NCBI GenBank assembly: GCA_023399375.1
Contig: JAEWPX010000110.1
Coordinates: 62,001-126,000, forward strand
Direction: 5' to 3'
Origin: Pseudomonadota bacterium
Lineage (GTDB): Bacteria > Desulfobacterota > Desulfovibrionia > Desulfovibrionales > Desulfovibrionaceae
Length of the DNA: 64,000 bases
A program made the position numbers and the translations under genes. Numbering within the stretch: position 1 is the first letter of the stretch; each line of letters starts with the position of its first letter. This document shows, piece by piece, positions 45,379-53,419 of this stretch. The notes under the pieces are model-generated. The model made no database searches and had not been told where the DNA came from. It saw only the letters and a list, made by a program, of their open reading frames with translations.

Positions 45379-46300
45379 GGAACCGTCCTCCCGCGCCCAG
45401 AATATCCGCCAGGGCCGCACCGATGTCCGGGAAACGGAAAACGAAGCCGAGTCGGGCGAGCTTCGCGGGCACGGCGCGCACGCCGTTTATAAAAAGTTCC
45501 TGGGCCATTTCGCCAAGGGCCAGACGCAGGAGCAACGCCGGCGCGCGCAGTGCTGCCGGCCGGCCAAGGGCCCGGCCGAGAGCTTGGGCAAGGTCGTCCT
45601 GGGTGAGCGCGCCCGGCGCGGCCAGGTTGAAAGGACCGCTCGCTTGCGGATGCTCCATGAGCAGGCGGATGGCCGCCACCTCGTCGGCAAGGTGAATCCA
45701 GGGGAAATACTGCGTGCCCGGGCCGAGCGGCCCGCCAAGGAAGAAACGGTACGGCGCAAGCATGCGGGGCAGCGCGCCGCCGCCCGCGCCAAGGACCACG
45801 GCCGTGCGCGCCACGGCCCGGCGCAGGCCCAAGGCTTCGGCCCCAGCGGTGGACGCCTCCCAGTCCCGGGCGAGCGCGGCCAGGAATCCCGCGCCCGCGG
45901 GCGCGGTCTCGTCCACCGGAGATTCGCCCCGGTCGCCGTAAAAGCCCGTGGCCGAGCCCTGGATGAGCACCCGAGGCGGGTCGGCGGCGCGCCGCAGGGC
46001 GTCCATGACGGCCGCGCCGGCGTCCAGGCGGCTTTGGCGCAACCGCGCCTTGCGGGCCGCGGTCCAGTAGCCCGAGGCGATGTTCTCCCCGACCAGGTTG
46101 ACCAGGACGGTTGCGCCGTCGAGATGATGCAGCCAGCCTTCGCCGGTCGCGCCGTCAAAGGGGGCATAGGTCACGCCGGGTGCGGGAGGTTTTCCGGAAG
46201 GCGTGCGCGAAAGCACCACGACGTCATGGCCGTCGCCTGTCAGGGAACGGACCAGGGTGCGTCCGATAAATCCCGTTCCGCCGGCGATGACCGCTTTCAT
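45371..46300 (-). CDS. TIGR01777 family epimerase-like protein
   Basis: This 309-residue protein is an extended short-chain dehydrogenase of the YfcH/TIGR01777 family. The nucleotide-binding GGTGFIGRTL is at residues 7-16, followed by LVNLVGENIA, SATGFYGDRG, and WIHLADEVAA. The C-terminal DUF1731-like segment is present. It sits in an operon with the HD-GYP gene downstream. The substrate is unknown. Confidence 0.9.
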   Translation of the reverse strand: MKAVIAGGTGFIGRTLVRSLTGDGHDVVVLSRTPSGKPPAPGVTYAPFDGATGEGWLHHLDGATVLVNLVGENIASGYWTAARKARLRQSRLDAGAAVMDALRRAADPPRVLIQGSATGFYGDRGESPVDETAPAGAGFLAALARDWEASTAGAEALGLRRAVARTAVVLGAGGGALPRMLAPYRFFLGGPLGPGTQYFPWIHLADEVAAIRLLMEHPQASGPFNLAAPGALTQDDLAQALGRALGRPAALRAPALLLRLALGEMAQELFINGVRAVPAKLARLGFVFRFPDIGAALADILGAGGRFHG

Positions 46301-46339
46301 GGCCGCCTCCTTGCCAAATTCCGTTGAAATATTGGGACT

Positions 46340-46367
46340 CTTATACGTAAAGTGGCGGCAAAGGCAA
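46340..46367 (-). promoter_or_regulatory. Candidate promoter for the epimerase/HD-GYP operon
   Basis: On the minus strand, TTGCCT and TATAAG are separated by 16 bases, about 40 bases before the epimerase ATG at 46300. The match to the sigma-70 consensus is good by eye. Confidence 0.45.
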
Positions 46368-46378
46368 CGGGCGGGTAC

Positions 46379-46954
46379 TTAGTAGGTAAAATCGAGCTGG
46401 TAGGAAACGGGCGTGGCCGCGTCGAACGGCCAGAAAAAAAGACCTTTCTTGAGCCAGGGTGAAACGTCCGGCCGCGTGAGGGCAAGCTCCAGGGTCAGCG
46501 AATAGTTCTGCCCCCGCTCCAGGCGATCCCAGGAGCCGAGGTCGATGAGAATCTCGCCCCAGGCTTTGCGAAAAAGCGCGTGCAGCTCCTTGTCGGCCAC
46601 GGCCCCCTGGCCGGGAACGTCGATGGCGTATTCGCCGCCCTTGAGCCGCCGCAGCCGGCTTTCCCAGCGCGCGCGAGAGACTTCGTGGTTCCAGACGTAA
46701 TCACGTTTGAGGAAAAGCCTGGCCTTGCAGACGAGGGCCAGCTGCTCGCCGGCCAGAAGCGCTTGGCGGATGGGCTCGATGCCCGTGGGCTCGACCCCGA
46801 AGCGCACCCAGATCTTGCCCTCGAAATTGTTGAGCACGAGGTTGTTGAGCAAGAGCTCCTGGGCATGACATGGCCTCGCGGCCAAAAAAAGGACGGTCGC
46901 GGCGAAAGCCAGCGCCCAAAGGCTGCGGCGCCTGAAAGCAAGAGGGAAAAGCAT
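46379..46954 (-). CDS. DUF4390 family exported protein
   Basis: This 191-residue protein has a signal peptide ending CHAQ and a DUF4390 domain with LLNNLVLNNFEGKIWVRFG near the N-terminus and LTLELALTRPDVSPWL further on. In other bacteria DUF4390 genes sit near two-component NtrY genes, but none is seen here. ATG 46954 is favoured by AGGAG five bases upstream over the ATG at 46984. Function is unknown. Confidence 0.83.
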   Translation of the reverse strand: MLFPLAFRRRSLWALAFAATVLFLAARPCHAQELLLNNLVLNNFEGKIWVRFGVEPTGIEPIRQALLAGEQLALVCKARLFLKRDYVWNHEVSRARWESRLRRLKGGEYAIDVPGQGAVADKELHALFRKAWGEILIDLGSWDRLERGQNYSLTLELALTRPDVSPWLKKGLFFWPFDAATPVSYQLDFTY

Positions 46955-47080
46955 GCCGCTCCTGTCGTTTGCAAAACCGATCATGCGGTATTGGGCCTAA
47001 TCCAAGCCGCCCGCTTTGACAACCGCAAGGCCCCTCGGCTAACACCCGGCACGGCGCTTCCGCCGCCGGACGCATTGCTT

Positions 47081-47545
47081 ATGAAACCCATCCGCCTCTA
47101 TGTCATCGGCGCCGCCAAGACGCCTTTTTTTAAGGACGCCGCCGCGCATTACCTGACGGCGCTGCGCCGCCACCTGCCGGCCGAGGAGATCGTGGTGCGC
47201 GACGGCAAGGCTGCCGACGCCGCCCGGCGCAAGGACGAGGAAGGCAAGGCGCTGCTCGCCCGGCTCTCGCCGCGCGAGACCGTCATCGTCCTCGACGAGC
47301 ACGGCCGGGGGCTCACGTCGCGGGAACTCGCGGCCAAGGTGTCCGCGTGCATCGAAGACCCCGGGCGTGTCCCCTGCTTCGTCATCGGCGGCGCGTACGG
47401 CCTTTCCCAGGCGGTGCTTACTCGCGCGGACCTGACCCTGTCCCTCGGCCCGGGCACCCTGCCCCACGAACTGGCGCGGGTGGTGCTCTACGAACAGCTC
47501 TACCGCGCGGCGGCCATTCTTGCCGGCGCGCCCTATCACCACTAA
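47081..47545 (+). CDS. rlmH: 23S rRNA pseudouridine-1915 methyltransferase RlmH
   Basis: This 154-residue protein is a SPOUT methyltransferase of the RlmH family. The knot region includes VIVLDEHGRGLTSRELA, FVIGGAYGLS, LSLGPGTLPHELARVVLYEQLYRA (read here in pieces) and the terminal GAPYHH. It methylates helix 69 in 23S rRNA. ATG 47081 gives normal length; no other start in frame is plausible. Confidence 0.95.
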   Translation: MKPIRLYVIGAAKTPFFKDAAAHYLTALRRHLPAEEIVVRDGKAADAARRKDEEGKALLARLSPRETVIVLDEHGRGLTSRELAAKVSACIEDPGRVPCFVIGGAYGLSQAVLTRADLTLSLGPGTLPHELARVVLYEQLYRAAAILAGAPYHH

Positions 47546-47567
47546 ATTCCTGCAAAAGGCGGTCCGT

Positions 47568-47792
47568 ATGCCCCTGCTCGACGCCGCGTATCTTGCGAAG
47601 CTGCGCGCCTATTTCGAATCCGGCGACCTCGCCTTCGACTTCGAAAACGCCTCCGAGGAAGCCAAGGGAGACATCCTGGACTTCCTGGAATCCCTGATGG
47701 ACCTGGCCGAGCTGGCCGACGCCACGGCCACGCGGCTCATTTTCAAGGATTCCTACATGGAAGCCGTGATGGGCGAAAAAAGCGACAAATAG
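47568..47792 (+). CDS. Hypothetical acidic protein after rlmH
   Basis: This 74-residue acidic helical protein begins 22 bases after rlmH with AAAGGCGG as a possible ribosome site. It has LAFDFENASEEAKGDIL and ESLMDLAELADATA. No motif or known family was recognised. Its last 40 bases overlap the 3' end of rsmG on the other strand. Confidence 0.6.
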   Translation: MPLLDAAYLAKLRAYFESGDLAFDFENASEEAKGDILDFLESLMDLAELADATATRLIFKDSYMEAVMGEKSDK

Positions 47793-48454
47793 CGCGTCTT
47801 CCCCCCGCATATGTAGGAGGACGCGGCGCTTAAGGCGAATCCCGCCGCATCGCCTTGTGCGCAGGCCTCGCCCGTCATGGTCAGCACCGCCATGGGCGGC
47901 GGCGCGAGTTCACGGCATATGGCCAGGAACTGCCGCCACGGGGCGAAGGCGCGGCTTAAGCACAGCACGAACGCGCCCCGCTCCCGGACGAGGATGTCCG
48001 GCACCGTGCGCCGTACGTCGCCCTCGGCCACGTGCATGCCGGATAGCCCCAGCCGCGCCACGGCCTCGGCGAGAAACACGCAGCGCTTTTGCCGCGCTTC
48101 CAGCAGGTAATACGGCCCCCGGTCGAAAAACGCCCGCAGCGGCACGCCGGGCAGCCCCGCCCCGGCCCCGAAGTCCAGGCAGACCACGGGCTCGCCCATG
48201 GGCGGCAATACGGACGCTCCCGGCCCTTCGGCCAGGAAATCCGCCAGATGCCAGGAATCGGCGACCAGCGTCTCAAGAACGCCCTGCCACCGCGTCGGCC
48301 CGACCAGATTGACCTTGGAGCGAAACCGCTCCACAAGCTCCAGATAACCGGCCAAAAGCGCGGCCTGGGACGGGGCGAGCCGCCGCCCGAGGGACAACGC
48401 TTCCCGGGAAACCGCGTCGGCGTCGGGCGCGGGCGCATGTAAGGCCATGGCCAT
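47753..48454 (-). CDS. rsmG: 16S rRNA (guanine-527-N7) methyltransferase RsmG
   Basis: This 233-residue protein is RsmG/GidB. Family marks are the N-terminal YLELVERFRSKVNLVG, the SAM motif CLDFGAGAGLPGVPL, and LLEARQKRCVFLAE. The C-terminal end is extended relative to usual homologues. GGAGG lies close to ATG 48454 and at better spacing to ATG 48448, so the start may be six bases downstream. Its 3' end overlaps the small gene at 47568 by 40 bases. Confidence 0.93.
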   Translation of the reverse strand: MAMALHAPAPDADAVSREALSLGRRLAPSQAALLAGYLELVERFRSKVNLVGPTRWQGVLETLVADSWHLADFLAEGPGASVLPPMGEPVVCLDFGAGAGLPGVPLRAFFDRGPYYLLEARQKRCVFLAEAVARLGLSGMHVAEGDVRRTVPDILVRERGAFVLCLSRAFAPWRQFLAICRELAPPPMAVLTMTGEACAQGDAAGFALSAASSYICGGKTRYLSLFSPITASM

Positions 48455-48544
48455 TTTCCTCCATCAAATTGACCGTTGCACATTTCGGCCCGTTGCTCTA
48501 CCAATCGCGGCCGAAAAGATATGCAAAGCTAAGGAGAGGCGAAC

Positions 48545-49495
48545 GTGAGCGCAACCCCCAAACACTTGGCCGTGCTCTTTCCGGGCCAGGGTTCCCAGGA
48601 ACGCGGCATGGGCCGGGCCCTGGCCGAAGTCTCGAGCGAGGCGGCCGAACTCTGGACCATGGCCGAAAAGGCCTCGGGGCTCCCGCTTCGGGAGATCTAT
48701 TGGGAGGGCGACGAGGCGGCCATGGCCGACACCCGCGCCCTGCAACCGGCCATGACCGCCGCCACCCTGGGTCTGTGGTTCTTCCTGCGCCAAAAGCTCG
48801 TCGGCGTCGTCGGCTTCGCCGGCCACAGCCTCGGCGAATACGCCGCCCTGGCCGCGTCCGGCATGCTCGATGTCGAAGCGGCCCTTGCGTTGACGAGCCT
48901 TCGCGGCCGGCTCATGGCCGAGGCCGCCGGCGGCGAAGGGGCCATGGCCGCCGTACTCAAACTTTCCCTGGACGCCATCGAGGACGTCGTGCGCGAGGCG
49001 GGCGAAGCCGCCGGCCGGCTGCTCGTGGTCGCCAATTACAATTCCCCGGGCCAGTTCGTGCTTTCCGGCGACAAGGCGGCCATCGAAGCCGCCGCGGCCC
49101 TGGCCAAGGAGCGCAAGGGCCGGGCCGTGCCATTGGCCGTCAGCGGCGCGTTCCACAGCCCGCTCATGGCCGCGCCCGCGGCGGAACTGGAAAAGGCCCT
49201 GCGCAAGGCGGGTCTGCGCAGCCCTGCCGCGGCCCCGGTATATTTCAATGTCACCGGCGCGGCCGAGCCCGACGCCGACAAGGCGCTTTCCCTCATGTGC
49301 CGTCAGATGACCTCGCAGGTGCGCTGGATCGACACCATGGCCAACCTGCACGCCGCTGGCGCGCGGACCTTCGTCGAACTCGGCCCCAAGGGCGTGCTGG
49401 CCAAGCTCGCCACGGCCAACCTCAAGGGCGTGTGCGACGACTGCACGGCCGCAAACATCGCCGACCCGGCCGGCGCGGCCGTCCTGGAGGCGTAA
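48545..49495 (+). CDS. fabD: Malonyl-CoA:ACP transacylase
   Basis: This 316-residue protein is FabD. The active-site serine lies in FAGHSLGEYAALA, with the catalytic histidine in SGAFHSPLM and the QPA-type opening FPGQGSQERGMG. It loads malonate onto acyl carrier protein for fatty-acid synthesis. It starts with GTG 48545, with AAGGAG 8 bases upstream. argS begins five bases after its stop. Confidence 0.96.
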   Translation: MSATPKHLAVLFPGQGSQERGMGRALAEVSSEAAELWTMAEKASGLPLREIYWEGDEAAMADTRALQPAMTAATLGLWFFLRQKLVGVVGFAGHSLGEYAALAASGMLDVEAALALTSLRGRLMAEAAGGEGAMAAVLKLSLDAIEDVVREAGEAAGRLLVVANYNSPGQFVLSGDKAAIEAAAALAKERKGRAVPLAVSGAFHSPLMAAPAAELEKALRKAGLRSPAAAPVYFNVTGAAEPDADKALSLMCRQMTSQVRWIDTMANLHAAGARTFVELGPKGVLAKLATANLKGVCDDCTAANIADPAGAAVLEA

Positions 49496-49500
49496 AGGGC

Positions 49501-51159
49501 ATGCGCGCAACGACCCATTTGCGGGAGCTTCTGGAAAAGGCCCTGGCCGCGCGGGATATCGCCTGGCCGGAAAAAACCACCATCGAACCGCCCCGCGACA
49601 AGGCCCACGGCGACCTGGCCACCAACGTCGCCATGGTCGCGTCCAAGCAGGCAAAGATGCCGCCGCGACAGCTGGCCGAAGCCATCCGCGAGGAACTGTT
49701 CGCCGCAGGCGGCGACATCGCCGCCGTGGACGTTGCCGGCCCGGGCTTTTTGAACGTCACCTTCGCGCCGGCCTTCTGGCAGCGCACCGTGCTCGAGGTC
49801 GCCGCGGCCGGGGACGATTACGGCAAGCTCTCCATCGGCGCAGGCACGCGCATCCAGGTGGAATTCGTCTCGGCCAACCCGACCGGCCCCCTGCACATCG
49901 GCCACGGCCGCGGCGCGGCCGTCGGCGACACGCTGGCCCGGGTGCTGCGCGCGGCCGGTTTCGACGTCGAGACTGAATACTACATCAACGACGCCGGCCG
50001 GCAGATGCGCATCCTCGGCATGTCCATCCTCTACCGCTACCGCGAACTGCTCGGGGAGCCCGTGACCGAGCCCGAGGATTACTATCGGGGAGAGTACGTC
50101 AAGGAACTGGCCCAGGAGCTCATCGACCGCGACGGCAAGGCGCTTCTCGAGCTGCCCGAGGCCAAGGCCATGGACGTGTGCCGGTTGCACGGCGAAAAGC
50201 GCATCCTCGACGGCATCAAGAAGGATCTGGAGGATTTCCGGGTCCACCACGACGTCTGGTTCCCGGAATCCACGCTCTTCGCCGCCGGCGCGGTGGACCG
50301 CACCTTTGCGGAGCTCAAGGCGAAAAACCTCGCCTACGACAAGGACGGGGCCCTGTGGTTCGCCACGACCAACTTCGGCGACGACAAGGACCGCGTGCTG
50401 GTCAAGTCCGGGGGCGAACTCACCTATTTCGCTTCCGACATCGCCTACCACGACGACAAGTTCCGCCGGGGCTTCGACATCGCCGTGGACATCTGGGGCG
50501 CGGACCATCACGGCTACGTGCCGCGCATGAAGGCCTGCGTGGCCGCGCTCGGGCGCGATTCCGAAGCGAGCCTCAAGGTCATCCTGGTCCAGCTCGTCAA
50601 CCTGCTGCGGGGCGGCGAACAGATCGCCATGTCCACCCGGGCCGGCAAGTTCGAGACGCTGGCCGACGTGGTCGCGGAGGTCGGGGCCGATGCGGCCCGG
50701 TTCATGTTCCTGTCGCGCAAGTCCGACAGCCACCTGGACTTCGACCTGGACGCGGTCAAGCAGCAGTCCATGGACAACCCGGTCTACTACGTGCAGTACG
50801 CCTACGCCCGGGTCAAATCGCTTTTCGCCAAGGCCGCCGAACGTGGCTTCGCGCCGGCTCCGGCCACGCCCGAACTGCTCGCGCGCTGCGACACCGCCGA
50901 GGACCTGGAGTTGCTCAAGCTCCTGGAGCAGTATCCCGACACCATCGCAGCGGCCGCACGGACGTTCTCGCCCCATCTGGTGAGCTTCTACCTGCGCGAC
51001 CTGGCCGGCAGGCTGCACCGCTACTACACCGTCAACCCGGTGCTCACGGCCGGGGACGACGCCCTGGTCGCGGCGCGGCTGCACCTGCTCGACGCCGTGG
51101 CCGCGGTGGTCAAAAACGGGTTGCGCCTGCTCGGCGTGTCCGCGCCGGACAAAATGTAG
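49501..51159 (+). CDS. argS: Arginyl-tRNA synthetase
   Basis: This 552-residue protein is ArgRS. The HIGH motif is in NPTGPLHIGHGRG, the KMSKS region is replaced by the usual ArgRS form IAMSTRAGKF, and the C-terminal DALR domain has VKSLFAKA and HLVSFYLRDLAGRLHRYY (read in pieces). Length is normal. ATG 49501 is used; the open frame upstream is a shadow of fabD. Confidence 0.97.
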   Translation: MRATTHLRELLEKALAARDIAWPEKTTIEPPRDKAHGDLATNVAMVASKQAKMPPRQLAEAIREELFAAGGDIAAVDVAGPGFLNVTFAPAFWQRTVLEVAAAGDDYGKLSIGAGTRIQVEFVSANPTGPLHIGHGRGAAVGDTLARVLRAAGFDVETEYYINDAGRQMRILGMSILYRYRELLGEPVTEPEDYYRGEYVKELAQELIDRDGKALLELPEAKAMDVCRLHGEKRILDGIKKDLEDFRVHHDVWFPESTLFAAGAVDRTFAELKAKNLAYDKDGALWFATTNFGDDKDRVLVKSGGELTYFASDIAYHDDKFRRGFDIAVDIWGADHHGYVPRMKACVAALGRDSEASLKVILVQLVNLLRGGEQIAMSTRAGKFETLADVVAEVGADAARFMFLSRKSDSHLDFDLDAVKQQSMDNPVYYVQYAYARVKSLFAKAAERGFAPAPATPELLARCDTAEDLELLKLLEQYPDTIAAAARTFSPHLVSFYLRDLAGRLHRYYTVNPVLTAGDDALVAARLHLLDAVAAVVKNGLRLLGVSAPDKM

Positions 51160-51164
51160 GCGGC

Positions 51165-51195
51165 TTGACATTCGCGCGCCTTTGGCACTTATGCT
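51165..51195 (+). promoter_or_regulatory. Possible promoter before the SPOR gene
   Basis: A consensus TTGACA is followed after 19 bases by TATGCT, about 20 bases before the ATG of the SPOR protein gene. The spacer is slightly long, so the call is tentative. Confidence 0.35.
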
Positions 51196-51216
51196 CGGGC
51201 CAAGGAACCGAGCCGC

Positions 51217-51996
51217 ATGAAGCTTCTCAGCCGATTCAACGTATCCCAGGACAAGGGAGGACCGAAGAAGTTCTCCATTGAAATCAGCATGTCCGGCGTC
51301 ATTTCCGTCGGCATCGTGGTCGTGCTCGGCATGTGCTGGGTCTTTATCCTCGGCATCCTTGTCGGCCGCGGCTACAAGCCCGAGACCGCCGTGCCGCAGA
51401 TCGCCCAGATGATGCCGACCACCGAGCCCAAGCAGCCCGAGGGCGCGGCTCCGGGCGCGCCGCCCACCGTGCTCAAGCCCGAGGAACTCCAGTTCATGGA
51501 GGACCTGCACGACAACAAGAACGGCGAGGTGGTGGCCGACTCCACCCAGAAATCCTCGGCCGACGGCAAAAAGCCCGCGGAAACGCGCGCCACGCCCATG
51601 GGTTCCGCCCAGGCCCCCATGGCCATCCCTGCTCGCCCCGCACCCGTGCCGGCAGCGGCCAACGCCGTTCCGCCCGCGCCGACGAAGCAGGCCGCCGCCC
51701 CGGCGTCCAAAGCGAAAACCGCGGTCGAGCCCAAGGCGCCTTTCGAGAAGAAGGAGGCCGGCAGGTTCGCGGCCACCTATCAGGTCGCTTCGTTTCCGTC
51801 CAAGGAGCAGGCCGATGCGATGCTGAAAAACCTTTCGCACAAGGGAATCACCGCCTCCATCCAGGAGGCCAGCGCCGGCAGCCGCAAGGTCTTCCGCGTC
51901 AAGGTGCAGTTCAAGGGCACCGAGGCGGAAATCGCCGACGGGCTGCGGCGGACAGGCGAAAAAGGCCCTATACTTCTCGGCAAAAAACCTTTATAA
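51217..51996 (+). CDS. SPOR domain membrane protein
   Basis: This 259-residue protein has one membrane helix at about residues 29-51, a Pro/Ala-rich periplasmic linker, and a C-terminal SPOR domain (YQVASFPSKEQADAML and KVQFKGTEAEIADGL). SPOR domains bind glycan strands lacking stem peptides at the division site. It is probably a cell-division or envelope protein like FtsN. The spacing to argS is 57 bases. Confidence 0.86.
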   Translation: MKLLSRFNVSQDKGGPKKFSIEISMSGVISVGIVVVLGMCWVFILGILVGRGYKPETAVPQIAQMMPTTEPKQPEGAAPGAPPTVLKPEELQFMEDLHDNKNGEVVADSTQKSSADGKKPAETRATPMGSAQAPMAIPARPAPVPAAANAVPPAPTKQAAAPASKAKTAVEPKAPFEKKEAGRFAATYQVASFPSKEQADAMLKNLSHKGITASIQEASAGSRKVFRVKVQFKGTEAEIADGLRRTGEKGPILLGKKPL

Positions 51997-52043
51997 GGAT
52001 CGCCCGCTTTCGCGGCAAAATCGATGCATAAAGAGGACCGCCA

Positions 52044-52598
52044 ATGATCCCAGGCTCTTTCGTCCCCACCAAGGCGTTTTTCACCAAAGGTGTCGGCCGC
52101 CACAAAAATAAGCTCCAATCCTTCGAGTTGGCCCTGCGCGAAGCCGGCATCGAAAAGCTCAACCTCGTTTACGTGTCGAGCATCTTTCCGCCGCATTGCC
52201 AGTTGATCACCATCCCCGAGGGCGTGAGCCTTCTTAGCCCCGGCCAGATCACCTTCTGCGTCATGGCCAGAAACGCCACCGACGAAAAGAACCGCCTCGT
52301 GGGCTCGGCCGTGGGCATGGCCTTCCCGGCCGACAAGTCCAACTACGGCTACATTTCCGAGCACACGGCCTTCGGCGCCGAGGAGCAGGAAATCGGCGAC
52401 TTCGCCGAGGACCTCGCCTCCACCATGCTCGCCACCACCCTCGGCATCGACTTCGATCCGGAGACGGCCTACGACGAGCGCCGCCAGACCTACCTCATGA
52501 GCGGCAAGATCATCGATTCCGCCTCCATGCCCTGCGTGACCACGGGCGAATCGGGCATGTGGACCACGACCATCTCCGCGGTGGTGTTCATTCCCTAA
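52044..52598 (+). CDS. pdaD: Pyruvoyl-dependent arginine decarboxylase
   Basis: This 184-residue proenzyme belongs to the PvlArgDC family, which self-cleaves between two serines to form the pyruvoyl group. The site is in VSSIFPP at S45-S46. LLSPGQITFCVMA and SEHTAFGAEEQE are also typical, with the proton-donor glutamate likely in the latter. It converts arginine to agmatine, the first step in one polyamine route. AGGA occurs upstream of the ATG. Confidence 0.92.
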   Translation: MIPGSFVPTKAFFTKGVGRHKNKLQSFELALREAGIEKLNLVYVSSIFPPHCQLITIPEGVSLLSPGQITFCVMARNATDEKNRLVGSAVGMAFPADKSNYGYISEHTAFGAEEQEIGDFAEDLASTMLATTLGIDFDPETAYDERRQTYLMSGKIIDSASMPCVTTGESGMWTTTISAVVFIP

Positions 52599-52664
52599 GC
52601 CCATGTCCCAGGCGGCACTCTTCGCCCCCGGGTCGGCGGCCGGGTCTCAGCCGGAGCTCGGCTG

Positions 52665-53297
52665 ATGGACGCGGCCGCCCGAGCCCGGGAAATCGTCAAG
52701 CGGCTGACGCCGCTCTATCCCGACCTTTCGCCGGCGCTCGACCACAAAAGCGCCTACGAACTTCTTGTGGCCACGGTCCTGGCCGCACAGTGCACCGACG
52801 CCCGCGTCAACACCGTCACGCCCGCATTCTTCCGCCGCTGGCCCGATCCCGCCGCCCTGGCGCGAGCCATGGTCGGCGACGTGGAGGATGTTGTCCATTC
52901 CACGGGCTTTTTCCGGCAAAAGGCCAAAAACCTCGTGGCCGCGGCCAAGCTTATGGTCTCCCGGCACGACGGAGCCGTGCCGGACACCATGGAAGCGCTC
53001 ACGGCGCTGCCGGGAGTCGCGCGCAAGACGGCCAACATCGTGCTGTCCAATGCGCTCGGCAAAAACGAGGGCATCGCCGTGGACACTCACGTGCGCCGGC
53101 TGTCCTTCCGTCTGGGCTTGACGTCCTCGGACAACCCGATCATCATAGAAAAGGATATGATGCCGCTTTTTGCGCGCAAGGACTGGGGGGCGATCAACCA
53201 TCTGCTGGTCCTGCACGGCCGGGCCGTGTGCAAGGCCCGCTCGCCCCGTTGCGACGCCTGCGCGCTCGGCGACATCTGTCCGAGGCGCGGACTCTGA
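52665..53297 (+). CDS. nth: Endonuclease III
   Basis: This 210-residue protein is the DNA glycosylase/AP lyase Nth. The HhH and catalytic lysine are in LPGVARKTANIVL, the catalytic aspartate is in IAVDTHVRR, and the [4Fe-4S] cysteines are C189, C196, C199 and C205 in the C-X6-C-X2-C-X5-C pattern. GGAG lies upstream of ATG 52665. It removes oxidised pyrimidines. Confidence 0.96.
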   Translation: MDAAARAREIVKRLTPLYPDLSPALDHKSAYELLVATVLAAQCTDARVNTVTPAFFRRWPDPAALARAMVGDVEDVVHSTGFFRQKAKNLVAAAKLMVSRHDGAVPDTMEALTALPGVARKTANIVLSNALGKNEGIAVDTHVRRLSFRLGLTSSDNPIIIEKDMMPLFARKDWGAINHLLVLHGRAVCKARSPRCDACALGDICPRRGL

Positions 53298-53419
53298 CCG
53301 CGCCCATGGCCGCCGCGCCATCGTGAACAACCCGTTTTCCGGTTTGCAACCGTAGCGCCGCCATGTGACGTTCCGGGCCGGCCCTGCCGGACTTCGTGAC
53401 GGCGGCACCCGAGGGGTCC

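Noticed and set aside
51186..51200. Possible sigma-54 site (TGGCAC) before the SPOR gene
   Set aside because: The GC element 5 bases downstream does not match TTGC, so only the -24 half is present.
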